In this document: piece after piece, positions 8,320 to 16,879 of the stretch | Layout of the letters: the number at the start of each line of letters is the position of its first letter | Position numbering within the stretch: position 1 is the first letter of the stretch | Notes under the pieces: model-generated | What the model was told of the DNA's origin: nothing | The model's input: only the letters and a program-made list of their open reading frames with translations | The model's database searches: none | Source of the DNA: Neobacillus sp. FSL H8-0543 | GTDB taxonomy: Bacteria; Bacillota; Bacilli; Bacillales; Cytobacillaceae | NCBI RefSeq assembly: GCF_038592905.1 | Contig: NZ_CP151943.1 | Location: forward strand, 3,546,501-3,610,500 | Reading direction: 5' to 3' | DNA length: 64,000 bases | Position numbers and translations under genes: made by a program

Positions 8320-9278
8320 AACTCCACTTTTTCAGGGATCAATAGCTTATTAAAGATTTCTAACAAGTGTTCCGTTACAGTTAAATAAATTAATCCATTG
8401 CCTTCAAGTTTTGGAGAATTTCCTAATGGCACTGTTCTTTTTATTAATTGTGCATAAAGTTCAGCCTCTGAGAGATTCCGCTCAAAGGCTGTATTGGCAA
8501 GAACTTTTATTAGAGCCATTGCTCCGGAAACATGAGGTGTTGCCATTGACGTTCCACTTAATGAAGCATATTTTCCATTTAAATAGGTTGATAAAATTTT
8601 CTCCCCAGGAGCCACTAAGTCTACTTCATTATTTGAATTTGTAAACCTTGAAGAATTTCTTTCTAAGTCAATGGCGCCTACACCAATCACTTCATTATAA
8701 GCCCCCGGATAAGCAAATTCATCCGTTGTATCATTGCCATCCCCTTCATTTCCTGCTGCACAGACCACAAGAATATTGTTATTAACAGCTTTTTGAATCG
8801 CTTCATGTAGTTCAGGAACATCCACTGGACCGCCAAGAGACATAGAAATAATATCAGCCTTTTGTTCTATTGCATAGTTAAGCCCATTAATAATCCATTC
8901 GTATTGGCCAGAACCATTTTTGTCAAGCACCTTGATAATAAGCAGTTTTGCTTCAGGGGCTACACCTACAACACCGTCATTGTTTTGTATTGCAGCAATT
9001 GTCCCTGCAACATGGGTACCATGCCCATTGTAATCCTTGTAAACATCAGGGTTCCCGTTATCATCCACTGTAAAATTTCTTCCGCCGACAATCTGCTCTT
9101 TTAAGTCAAGATGAGTCAAATCACAGCCAGTATCCAATATGGCAACTGTAACTCCTTTGCCTTTTGTTTGATCCCAAATTCTTGGAGCCTGAATCATTTC
9201 TACCCCTTTGGGAACTTCATTGACCTTTTCTACTAGTTCAATTACTTGAAACGGAATCAAACTTACTTTTCGCTCCAC
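8316..9278 (-). CDS. isp: Intracellular subtilisin (intracellular serine protease)
   Basis: A 320-residue subtilase of the intracellular type. There is no signal peptide. The short pro-peptide carries the LIPF motif at residues 7-10, equivalent to the inhibitory LIPY of Bacillus ISPs, which is removed on activation. The catalytic triad is Asp49 (ILDTGCD), His86 (NGHGTH) and Ser244 (SGTSMATP); the oxyanion Asn177 sits in AAGNEG. Length and segments such as GSGQYEWIINGLNYAIEQK follow known ISPs closely. The start is GTG with AGGAGGG 7-8 bases upstream. It is translationally coupled to the following endonuclease I gene. ISPs act in the cytosol in stationary phase and sporulation. Confidence 0.95.
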   Translation of the reverse strand: MERKVSLIPFQVIELVEKVNEVPKGVEMIQAPRIWDQTKGKGVTVAILDTGCDLTHLDLKEQIVGGRNFTVDDNGNPDVYKDYNGHGTHVAGTIAAIQNNDGVVGVAPEAKLLIIKVLDKNGSGQYEWIINGLNYAIEQKADIISMSLGGPVDVPELHEAIQKAVNNNILVVCAAGNEGDGNDTTDEFAYPGAYNEVIGVGAIDLERNSSRFTNSNNEVDLVAPGEKILSTYLNGKYASLSGTSMATPHVSGAMALIKVLANTAFERNLSEAELYAQLIKRTVPLGNSPKLEGNGLIYLTVTEHLLEIFNKLLIPEKVEL

Positions 9279-9528
9279 TTTTATTCCCTCCTGTAGGATT
9301 AAATTGAAGCCGACCCGTGATGTTGTTAATAGTGTAACAATTCCGACTTCTATTTAATAGCTACTTTTGAAGGATTTTTTGTTGCTAGTATTCAGAGATT
9401 GCTTTCTTTCTATCTCATTATTACTACAAGAATTCATAATAAAGGGATCGATGTTTTCCTATCGAAAAAATCCAAGTTTTTAAACTGCAATATCCTCAAC
9501 AATAAACACACCAATAACAAAGAATTCT

Positions 9529-9580
9529 AGTGCTTGACCCCCGGCGAATTAAAGCGTTTCAGCGCCGGGGGTCAGGCACC
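9529..9580. repeat. Family-A palindrome, copy 2
   Basis: AGTGCTTGACCCCC-GGCG arm and CGCC-GGGGGTCAGGCACC arm around GAATTAAAGCGTTTCAG. It lies directly in front of the duplicated methyltransferase fragment. Between 9279 and 9528 I see no other feature. Confidence 0.85.
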
Positions 9581-9613
9581 ATTTTTTATTAAGAGAAACC
9601 ATTAGCGGTTTTT

Positions 9614-9852
9614 CTAATGGTGGTCCGCAAGTTGTGTTAGGTGTATTCACATCGAAACATGGGAACTTAGAAGATAAGGAAAATATTAAAGCACGTGTAG
9701 CAGAAGCAACAAAATATGTGCCATTAGAGCAATTATGCATCAGCCCGCAATGCGGTTTTGCTTCTACTCATCATGGAAATATCTTGACCGAGGAAGAGCA
9801 ATGGGCAAAACTGAAGTATATTGTGGATGTTTCTAAAGAGATTTGGGGATAA
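9614..9852 (+). pseudogene. Duplicated 3' fragment of the MetE-like methyltransferase gene
   Basis: Bases 9614-9892 repeat 5109-5387 with about three substitutions, carrying the last 80 codons (including the zinc Cys and the C-terminus) plus the terminator. There is no promoter, ribosome site or N-terminal part, so it cannot make the enzyme. The copy sits between two family-A palindromes, which suggests that repeat-mediated recombination produced it. The low divergence means it is recent or kept alike by gene conversion. Confidence 0.95.
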
Positions 9853-9859
9853 GTTTTTT

Positions 9860-9891
9860 AAGCGAACAGCTAACGATGGCTGTTCGCTTTT
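9860..9891 (+). terminator. Duplicated terminator
   Basis: Identical in stem and loop to the terminator at 5355-5386; part of the duplicated segment. Confidence 0.8.
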
Positions 9892-9900
9892 TCTAACTCT

Positions 9901-9952
9901 AGTGCCTGAGCCCCAGTGTGTTAAAGTATTAACGTAGCGGGGCGCAGGCACC
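9901..9952. repeat. Family-A palindrome, copy 3
   Basis: AGTGCCTGAGCCCC and GGGGCGCAGGCACC arms about a TTAAAG centre. A G-to-C exchange in the left arm is matched by one in the right arm, so pairing is kept. Confidence 0.8.
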
Positions 9953-10051
9953 TTTATTTTCCATCAACTTTACACGTTTAGATTCTTCATGTATTATTTG
10001 AATTAAAACACTTAACTGATTTTTCAGATTTTTAAAACAGGAGGCGAATGA

Positions 10052-10327
10052 ATGGAGGAGCAAATTTTACAATTGATTCGTAAGAGAAAGCAGTTGATGA
10101 CATCTGCTTTGGCTGCTGCATTACTGTTTTATTTTTTTCTTCCTTTTTCTCTTATTTTCATTCCTGATGTGATGAATCGGCCAAGCTTCATTTATAGTAT
10201 TTCTTCGGCATGGTTATATGCATTTTTACAAATTCCGATGACATGGTTCTTCTGTGGGCTTTACCATAGGACTGCTAATAAAATTGATAGACAGATGGAA
10301 GGAATCGATAAGGAGAAATCGTTGTGA
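10052..10327 (+). CDS. DUF485-family small membrane protein
   Basis: A 91-residue protein with two transmembrane helices separated by a short loop, the layout of DUF485 (E. coli YjcH, which precedes the acetate permease ActP). AGGAGG lies 7 bases before the ATG. Its TGA overlaps the GTG start of the next gene by four bases (GTGA), so the two are translationally coupled. The expected role is as an accessory subunit of the following sodium:solute symporter. A second DUF485/symporter pair lies at 14527-16405. Confidence 0.85.
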   Translation: MEEQILQLIRKRKQLMTSALAAALLFYFFLPFSLIFIPDVMNRPSFIYSISSAWLYAFLQIPMTWFFCGLYHRTANKIDRQMEGIDKEKSL

Positions 10328-11877
10328 ATCCTACATATTTTTTATTTCTTATTTATATCATTGTTTGTACATTAATTATTACATATTGGGCAGCCAAGCG
10401 AAGTAAAACAACGAATCGGTTTTATATTGCTGCTGGGTCATTAACAGGTTTTCAAAATGGAATGGCAATAGCTGGCGATTTCATTAGTGCAGCCTCCTTT
10501 CTAGGGATTGTTGGGATGGTGGCAATCCGTGGCTATGATGGTTTTTTATATTCCATTGGTTTTTTAGTTTCCTATCTTGTTGTTTTATTTTTAATTGCTG
10601 AACCCATACACCGTCAAGGTAAATATTCTCTTGGAGATGTCATTTGTTCACGATTTCCAAGTGGGAAAATGCGATTAATTATGGCTTTTTGTACGTTTAT
10701 CATCTCCATCCTGTACATAATCCCTCAGCTTGTTGCTTCAGGATTTTTACTTCGTTTACTGCTTGAGATCAATTATTCCGTATCAGTCATTGTGATAGGG
10801 GGATTAATGACGATTTACGTCGTTGTAGGTGGGATGATTGCGACTTCATGGGTACAGATTGTGAAAACCGTTCTTCTTATGTCAGGAACATTTCTTCTCA
10901 CACTTATCGTATTTTCCCATTTTAATTGGGATGTTTCGAAGTTAATTGAAGAAGTAAAAACAGGTACGCCATTGGGAGAGAATTTTTTCCTTCCTGGAAA
11001 TTTATTTGATAATCCACTGGAATTCCTTTCACTACAACTTGCTTTAGTACTTGGGACTGCAGGATTGCCTCATATTTTAATACGACTATTTACAGTTAGT
11101 AATACATATGAGGTTCGCAGGTCTTTAATAAGCGCAACATGGATTATTGGAATTTTTTATATAATGACACTCGCCTTAGGTCTTGGGACTGTCGCATTTT
11201 TAGGCTATGATTCGCTAATGGCGCTCGATCCTACGGGGAATTTAGCTGCTCCGTTACTTGCCAAGGCGGTTGGAGGTGACTTCCTGTTGGCATTTGTTTC
11301 TGCGATTGCCTTTACAACCATTGTTGCAGTTGTTGCAGGGCTCGTTATTTCCGCTACAACTGCTTTTGCCCATGATATTTTCCATCATATCGTTAAAAAA
11401 GGGAAATCAACAGAGAAGGAACAATTGAGGGCAGCACGCTGGTCAGCATTAGGAATCGGATTGATTTCCACTTTATTTGCACTACGATTAGAGACCATTA
11501 ATGTAACATTTCTTGTTTCGATGACTTTCATTGTTGCAGCTTCAAGTATTTTCCCCGTTCTTTTATTAACGTTTTATTGGAAGCGCTTTACTCAAGTAGG
11601 AGTCATTATGGGATTGCTTAGTGGCCTTGTTGCGTCTTTACTATTCGTCATGTTAGGTCCTCACATTATGAATCCACAGGATGGATGGATTCGAGGTGAG
11701 GCAGTATTCTCCTTATATAATCCAGGCATTATTACAATTCCAATTGGCTTTGTTGGTGCATATTTGGGAACGATTCTTTCAAGAAGGCAATCCCAATCCA
11801 TAGCAGAATTTAACGAGTTTTATATTCAATCCCAGTCCGGCATTGCTTCAAGGGGAGAAAAGAAATGGAAAGCTTAA
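10324..11877 (+). CDS. Sodium:solute symporter (ActP-like monocarboxylate permease)
   Basis: A 517-residue SSS-family permease with about 13 hydrophobic helices. Family landmarks include AGSLTGFQNGMAIAGDFISA near residue 40, ATSWVQIVK and GTAGLPHILIRLF, which closely follow acetate/pyruvate-type symporters. The start is GTG overlapping the DUF485 stop. It lies in one operon with a LytS-type kinase and a LytTR regulator and resembles the second permease at 14870. Monocarboxylate uptake is the likely function; the exact substrate (acetate, pyruvate, lactate) cannot be told from sequence. It may also act as co-sensor for the kinase, which is inference. Confidence 0.88.
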   Translation: MNPTYFLFLIYIIVCTLIITYWAAKRSKTTNRFYIAAGSLTGFQNGMAIAGDFISAASFLGIVGMVAIRGYDGFLYSIGFLVSYLVVLFLIAEPIHRQGKYSLGDVICSRFPSGKMRLIMAFCTFIISILYIIPQLVASGFLLRLLLEINYSVSVIVIGGLMTIYVVVGGMIATSWVQIVKTVLLMSGTFLLTLIVFSHFNWDVSKLIEEVKTGTPLGENFFLPGNLFDNPLEFLSLQLALVLGTAGLPHILIRLFTVSNTYEVRRSLISATWIIGIFYIMTLALGLGTVAFLGYDSLMALDPTGNLAAPLLAKAVGGDFLLAFVSAIAFTTIVAVVAGLVISATTAFAHDIFHHIVKKGKSTEKEQLRAARWSALGIGLISTLFALRLETINVTFLVSMTFIVAASSIFPVLLLTFYWKRFTQVGVIMGLLSGLVASLLFVMLGPHIMNPQDGWIRGEAVFSLYNPGIITIPIGFVGAYLGTILSRRQSQSIAEFNEFYIQSQSGIASRGEKKWKA

Positions 11878-13634
11878 CGATTATTTTATTTGAACGTTTG
11901 GGACTACTTCTTATAATTGCATTTGTGATGACACGGACACCTGGATTCAGGTCATTATTATACCGTAATTATAGTGTGAAGATGTCGATCGTTCATGCAG
12001 GGGTGTTTGGTTTATTTGGAATGGCCAGTACGGTTACAGGAATAGTCATACATGAGGATGGATTCTTCAGTCATCAATTAATTATTTTTCCAGTAGAGAG
12101 TCAACACTTAATTGTTAGCATGAGCCTAGTTGCGATTGTAATAGCAGGCTTATTAGGTGGACCGATACTTGGTTTAGGCGCTGGAGTTATTACTGGGATC
12201 CATCTACTATTTCTTGGAGGTGTTGGTGGACTGGCGAATGCTCTTGTCAATCCTATTACAGGCCTACTGGCAGGCTTAACGGCACGATTTTTCTCCAACG
12301 AACGTGTTATTTCTCCGTTGAAGGCATTATTTATTGGTGTTTTTCCTCCAGTTTTACACATGCAATTACTACTAATAATGTACACAGATAGACTAGATAT
12401 GATTACACTTGTCAATACAATTGGCTTACCACTTGTGTTATCAAATAGTGCAGCGATTGCCATTTTTACAGCGATGATTGGAATTGTTTTACGTGAACAA
12501 GAAAATGAGGCAGCTCTAGCATCGAAACAAGCATTAACCATCGCGAAGGAAGCACTTCCATTTTTAAAAAAGGACTCTCCTTTTGATGTTGCGAGTGGCT
12601 TAGCAAATTTATTATATACTCGTCTGAGGCTTGCTGCTGTTACCATTACAGATCAAAAGGAGGTTTTAGCCCATAAAGGTTTGGGAGATGACCATCATCA
12701 ATTTGGTGATCCGATTACAGCACATCCAGCACAAAAGGCGATTAGTATGAAAAAAATTCAAGTTACACACGTGAAATCTGATTTAATATGTACTCATAAA
12801 AAATGCAGTCTTGAGGCAGCTATCTTCATTCCGATTATAGAAGATGATAATGTAACGTATCTGATTACTTTCTATTTCCGTAAAGCAGAGCATATTTCTC
12901 CAGTTGAAATGATGATGGCACAAGGGCTGGGACAATTTATTTCAGATCAATTGAATATGCTTGGGGCGGAAAAACTAAAGGCCCATATTCGAGATGCAGA
13001 ATTAAGGAATTTACAAGCACAAATCAATCCACACTTTTTATTTAATACCCTTCAATTAATTGCTGGATTGTTTCGGGAAAATCCAGCGAAGGCTCGCCTC
13101 ATAACACTACAATTAGCAAGTTATATGAGGTTTAATATACGTTTGGTATCGAAATCACTGGTTGAACTTGAAAAAGAGTGTGAACATGCTGAAGCCTATA
13201 CGTCTATTATTCAAGAGCGATTTACAGGAAGGTTACAAATTAATTTTGTAAAGCCAGCTGAACTTTCCAATATTTATATTCCGCCATCGACCATTCAGCC
13301 CCTGATTGAAAATTCAGTTCAACATGGTTTAAAGAATGTAACAGATGGTGCAAAGATTGAAATTATAATAGAAAAGGAGAATGGGAGACTTGCCGTTTTA
13401 GTTCGGGATAATGGGAGCGGTTTTCCTACACATATTTTACCGGTTGTAAGTCTACAGCCATTAGTCAGTCATAATAATGGTGGGATAGGTATTTATAATG
13501 TAAACCAACGATTAGTTCATTTATTAGGAGAGTCAGCAAGATTGCATATTCGAAATTTGTCCTATGGGGGCAGTGAAGTGAAGTTTTCGATTCCAATTCC
13601 AAATCAATTTGAAGAAAAGCAGGTGATGGGATGA
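11865..13634 (+). CDS. LytS-type sensor histidine kinase
   Basis: A 589-residue membrane kinase. Residues 1-200 form the 5TM-LytS receptor region (AGLLGGPILGLGAGVITGIH and similar Gly-rich helices). About 220-360 looks like a GAF-type module. The His_kinase domain has the phospho-acceptor His390 in QINPHFLFNTLQ, and the ATP-binding part has PLIENSVQHGL and VRDNGSGFP. It overlaps the permease gene by 13 bases and the response-regulator gene by 4 bases. In bacilli such kinases (LytS, BtsS/PftS-like) sense carboxylates such as pyruvate. With permeases on both sides, detection of the same monocarboxylate is likely. Confidence 0.9.
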   Translation: MESLTIILFERLGLLLIIAFVMTRTPGFRSLLYRNYSVKMSIVHAGVFGLFGMASTVTGIVIHEDGFFSHQLIIFPVESQHLIVSMSLVAIVIAGLLGGPILGLGAGVITGIHLLFLGGVGGLANALVNPITGLLAGLTARFFSNERVISPLKALFIGVFPPVLHMQLLLIMYTDRLDMITLVNTIGLPLVLSNSAAIAIFTAMIGIVLREQENEAALASKQALTIAKEALPFLKKDSPFDVASGLANLLYTRLRLAAVTITDQKEVLAHKGLGDDHHQFGDPITAHPAQKAISMKKIQVTHVKSDLICTHKKCSLEAAIFIPIIEDDNVTYLITFYFRKAEHISPVEMMMAQGLGQFISDQLNMLGAEKLKAHIRDAELRNLQAQINPHFLFNTLQLIAGLFRENPAKARLITLQLASYMRFNIRLVSKSLVELEKECEHAEAYTSIIQERFTGRLQINFVKPAELSNIYIPPSTIQPLIENSVQHGLKNVTDGAKIEIIIEKENGRLAVLVRDNGSGFPTHILPVVSLQPLVSHNNGGIGIYNVNQRLVHLLGESARLHIRNLSYGGSEVKFSIPIPNQFEEKQVMG

Positions 13635-14380
13635 ATATTCGTGCGATGATTGCTGAAGATGAGATGATGGCTAGAAAGGAATTGTTGTATTTATTGAAAG
13701 ATGAGAAGGGAGTGATCCTCACTCCACATGCGGAAACGGGTGAACAATTAATTGAGTTATATTCTGAACATCGGCCGGATGTTATTTTTCTAGACGTAGA
13801 GATGCCGGGTTTCACAGGAATCGAGGCAGCACAATATATTATGAAACAGGAGACCGACACTATTCCCTTATTTGTGTTCACCACTGCATATGATGAATAT
13901 GCAATGGATGCTTTTGAAGTGGAGGCAGTTGACTACTTATTGAAACCATATGATGAGATAAGGTTTCGAAGGACGATGAAGCGAATTCGCAAAAGTTTGG
14001 CGAATCGAAAGAATAGTAGTGAAGCAGCAGGAAAAAAGAAACAAACGATTCTATCAAAGATTTTAATAGATGATGGAGAACGGATGGTTGTAGTATCTCC
14101 TGATTCTATTTACTATGCCGTGCCAAATAAACGATTCCTAGAGATTCATACCGAGGATAAGGTCGTTATGAGTCGGATGACCTTACAAGAATTAGAGGAT
14201 CAGTTAGCTGGTCATTTGTTTTTCCGTGCACATCGTAGTTATTTGGTAAATCTAAATCACGTGTTGGAAATAACCCCTTGGTTTAATGGAACAAGCAATT
14301 TGACGTTAAAAGATAAAAAACGAACAAAAATCCCTGTAAGTCGTTCTGCGAATAAATCCATTTTTGAAAATTTTAAATGA
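13631..14380 (+). CDS. LytR/AlgR-type response regulator (LytTR DNA-binding domain)
   Basis: A 249-residue response regulator. The receiver domain has the acidic pocket EDE near residue 10, phospho-acceptor Asp55 in IFLDVEMPG and the switch Lys in LLKPYDE. A linker leads to a C-terminal LytTR domain (about residues 145-249, with FFRAHRSYLVNLNHV). It is translationally coupled to the LytS-type kinase. LytTR proteins bind pairs of ~9-bp direct repeats two helical turns apart; exactly such repeats occur at 14405-14455 before the next operon, which is therefore the predicted target. Confidence 0.93.
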   Translation: MNIRAMIAEDEMMARKELLYLLKDEKGVILTPHAETGEQLIELYSEHRPDVIFLDVEMPGFTGIEAAQYIMKQETDTIPLFVFTTAYDEYAMDAFEVEAVDYLLKPYDEIRFRRTMKRIRKSLANRKNSSEAAGKKKQTILSKILIDDGERMVVVSPDSIYYAVPNKRFLEIHTEDKVVMSRMTLQELEDQLAGHLFFRAHRSYLVNLNHVLEITPWFNGTSNLTLKDKKRTKIPVSRSANKSIFENFK

Positions 14381-14404
14381 TAAGATCATAGAGTTAAATC
14401 TACA

Positions 14405-14475
14405 ACCATTCATGAGCCATACATAACCGTTCACCATCTATTTTCAACCGTTCATCCATTTTTAAATTATATAAT
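14405..14475 (+). promoter_or_regulatory. LytTR-type operator (three 21-bp-spaced direct repeats) and promoter
   Basis: ACCATTCAT at 14405, ACCGTTCAC at 14426 and ACCGTTCAT at 14447 form an exact 21-bp ladder. A TATAAT -10 box lies at 14470-14475; 17 bases upstream of it, the -35 position falls on the third repeat, so the regulator replaces a poor -35, as an activator would. The start codon is at 14527. Confidence 0.75.
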
Positions 14476-14526
14476 ATTCGGAATATATATAATTATCTAT
14501 AAGTTAATGGAAGGGGATGGTCGATT

Positions 14527-14856
14527 TTGGCTCAAAAAGAATTGATTACTAGCAAGGAGAAAGGTATTGATTATCTAAAGGTAAAAAGTAGCCCACAATT
14601 TAAACGATTTTTGAGCAAAAAGAAACAATTTTTAGTACCGATGACTGTATTTTTCATGATTTTTTACTTTTTATTGCCAATTTTCACCTCTTACACAACT
14701 TTTTTAAACACCCCAGCAATTGGAGATATTTCTTGGACTTGGATTTTTGCCATTTCACAGTTTGTGATGGTTTGGGTGCTAAGTTCAATCTATGTAAAAA
14801 AAGCAGCTTCCTTTGACAAAGAATCCGAGCAAATCATTAATGAGCAGTTAAAATAG
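14527..14856 (+). CDS. DUF485-family small membrane protein (second copy)
   Basis: A 109-residue protein with a charged N-terminal extension of about 35 residues and then two transmembrane helices with the DUF485 pattern (FFMIFYFLLPIFTSYT; FVMVWVLSSIYVKKA). The start is TTG, with GGAAGGGG about 9 bases upstream. It is 13 bases ahead of the second symporter gene and forms the start of the operon controlled from 14405-14475. It probably acts as the small subunit of that symporter, like the pair at 10052-11877. Confidence 0.85.
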   Translation: MAQKELITSKEKGIDYLKVKSSPQFKRFLSKKKQFLVPMTVFFMIFYFLLPIFTSYTTFLNTPAIGDISWTWIFAISQFVMVWVLSSIYVKKAASFDKESEQIINEQLK

Positions 14857-14869
14857 GGGGGTATGGTAG

Positions 14870-16405
14870 ATGGATCCGGTAGTAGTTATTCTTTTTCTCA
14901 TAATCGTAATTCTTACGTTAGTCATCACTTTTTTTGCAGCAAAACAAACAAAATCAACTGGAGATTTTTATACGGCGGGTGGGGGATTGACTGGATGGCA
15001 AAATGGATTAGCAATAGCTGGTGATTATTTATCGGCGGCATCCTTCCTTGGTATTGCAGGAATGATTGCTTTAAAAGGGTTTGATGGATTTTTCTATAGT
15101 ATCGGATTTTTGATTGCTTATTTAGTTGTATTGTTTTTAGTAGCAGAGCCATTGCGTAACCTTGGTAGATATACATTAGCGGACATGATTAATTCGCGCT
15201 TTGATGCGAAAAAGGTAAGAGGGGCTGCTGCGCTTAGTACTATTACCATTGTTCTTTTCTACATGATCGCACAACTTGTTGGTGCTGGTGCACTTATACA
15301 GTTATTATTCGAAATCCCGTATTGGATAGCCGTGTTAATTGTTGGGGTTATGATGACGATTTACGTTCTATTTGGTGGAATGATTGCAACGAGTTGGGTA
15401 CAGATTACAAAGGCTGTACTTCTGATGGCAGGAATGGTTGTCATCTCGTTCCTGGTACTAGTGAAATTTAACTTTAATATAGGGGCAATGTTTACTGAAG
15501 TGAAAACGGCAACTAGTCATGGTGCAGATTATTTAAATCCAGGAATCAAATATACAAATCCTCTAGGAACGCTTTCGTTAATGCTTGCCTTAGTGCTTGG
15601 AACAGCCGGTCTTCCACACATTCTGATGCGCTTTTTCACGGTAAAGGATGCAAAAACTGCTAGAAGCTCCGTTATAACAGCAACTTGGACGATTGGGATT
15701 TTTTATATTTTAACATTATTCCTTGGTTTTGGGGCAGCAATTTATGTCGGGGAAAGTGAAATACTCGCAGCAAATGCTGGCGGAAACATGGCTGCGCCAC
15801 TACTTGCGAAGGCAATCGGTGGGAATATATTATTTGCTTTCATTTCTGCAGTTGCATTTGCGACAATCTTAGCGGTAGTAGCTGGTCTCGTGTTATCTGG
15901 AGCATCTGCATTTGCACATGATATTTACGGACAAATTATTAAAAAAGGTGAGGTAACAGAAAAACAGCAAATGCTTGCAGCACGCTATGCAGCTCTAGGT
16001 GTATCTGTTCTATCCATTTTATTATCATTAGGTGCTCAATACTTAAACGTAGCCTTCCTAGTTTCGTTAGCATTTTGTATTGCGGCAAGTGCGAATTTGC
16101 CAGTTATTTTGTACACAGTATATTGGAAGCGCTTTAATACATCAGGTGCAATTTGGGCAGTTCTTTCCGGATTGATCTCAGCATTAGTTCTAGTCTCGAT
16201 TAGTCCTAGCGTATTTTCTCCAGTTGAAGGGGTCGCTCTATTTGTAGGAAACCCAATCTTCCCATTAGATAATCCGGCACTAGTGAGTGTTCCATTAGGC
16301 TTTCTTGGTGGTTATCTTGGAACCATTTTCTCGAAGGAAAATGATTATAAACGCTATGCTGAAGTTTCTGTGCGGGCACATACAGGCTTTAAAAAGGCGG
16401 AATAA
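14870..16405 (+). CDS. Sodium:solute symporter (ActP-like), probable target of the LytS/LytR system
   Basis: A 511-residue SSS permease clearly paralogous to the one at 10324 (shared GLTGWQNGLAIAGDYLSAAS, ATSWVQITKAVLLM and GTAGLPHILMRFFTV stretches). GGGGGG precedes the ATG. It has about 13 transmembrane helices and no extra domain. Upstream LytTR-type repeats make it the likely inducible transporter, while the first permease is made together with the sensor. Substrate: a monocarboxylate is likely, the exact one unknown. No clear terminator follows. Confidence 0.9.
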   Translation: MDPVVVILFLIIVILTLVITFFAAKQTKSTGDFYTAGGGLTGWQNGLAIAGDYLSAASFLGIAGMIALKGFDGFFYSIGFLIAYLVVLFLVAEPLRNLGRYTLADMINSRFDAKKVRGAAALSTITIVLFYMIAQLVGAGALIQLLFEIPYWIAVLIVGVMMTIYVLFGGMIATSWVQITKAVLLMAGMVVISFLVLVKFNFNIGAMFTEVKTATSHGADYLNPGIKYTNPLGTLSLMLALVLGTAGLPHILMRFFTVKDAKTARSSVITATWTIGIFYILTLFLGFGAAIYVGESEILAANAGGNMAAPLLAKAIGGNILFAFISAVAFATILAVVAGLVLSGASAFAHDIYGQIIKKGEVTEKQQMLAARYAALGVSVLSILLSLGAQYLNVAFLVSLAFCIAASANLPVILYTVYWKRFNTSGAIWAVLSGLISALVLVSISPSVFSPVEGVALFVGNPIFPLDNPALVSVPLGFLGGYLGTIFSKENDYKRYAEVSVRAHTGFKKAE

Positions 16406-16499
16406 ATGTATGTAAAAACGAGTTTTTGACATAGGGTTTATTACTAGTAGGGAAATCATTAGAAGCTATTAAATAGTTAATTAGGGGGATGAGGTGGAT

Positions 16500-16814
16500 T
16501 TGGTAATAAACAAAGAAATAAGTGTAGAAGAAAAAGTGATAAAATAACGACAACAGCCACATGGAGGGAAATTAGTTGACCGTGTTTTAACTGGTGAAGA
16601 ACGAGGTCGTGCGCTGGAGCGGGCAAGGCAGCTACCATATATTATGGTTGATTTGGAAGCTGTCATTACACTTGAAATGATTGCTACAGGTGTACTATCT
16701 CCATATGAAGGGTTTATGAATGAAGCGGACTATAAATCAGTATTAAAAGAATGGCGCTTAGCTAATGGACTTGTTTGGCCGAAAAAAGAAAAATGGTTCC
16801 TCCAGACTGCCTAG
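16500..16814 (+). pseudogene. sat: Truncated sulfate adenylyltransferase relic
   Basis: The frame reads QPHGGKLVDRVLTGEERGRA and, after about 35 residues, SPYEGFMNEADYKSVLKEWR. These match the N-terminal ~85 residues of bacterial ATP sulfurylase (PHGG..LV; SP.EGF.NE.DY). A TAA at codon 15 interrupts the frame and the catalytic core is missing: similarity stops near codon 95, where the sequence passes into the Cys-rich tail of an unrelated gene. A TTG start with a purine-rich leader survives. Dead gene. Confidence 0.85.
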
Positions 16815-16879
16815 ACTTTGATTGTGGACCAGACTGTGACGGAGGACCAGATTGTGATTGTAGACCAAAATGTAATTAA
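16793..16879 (+). pseudogene. Cys/Asp/Pro-rich 3' gene remnant
   Basis: In a different frame from the sat relic, 28 codons contain four near-repeats of a Pro-Asp-Cys unit (GPDC, GGPDC, RPKC) and end Lys-Cys-Asn-stop. Such tails occur at the C-termini of Bacillus surface or membrane proteins, possibly metal-binding. It seems to be the 3' end of a lost gene joined to the sat fragment. Confidence 0.35.

Noticed and set aside
12101..12646. 181-codon minus-strand frame within the LysS-type kinase gene
   Set aside because: Antisense shadow; Ala/Ser/Pro-rich composition typical of reverse frames, and the sense frame is a clear sensor kinase.
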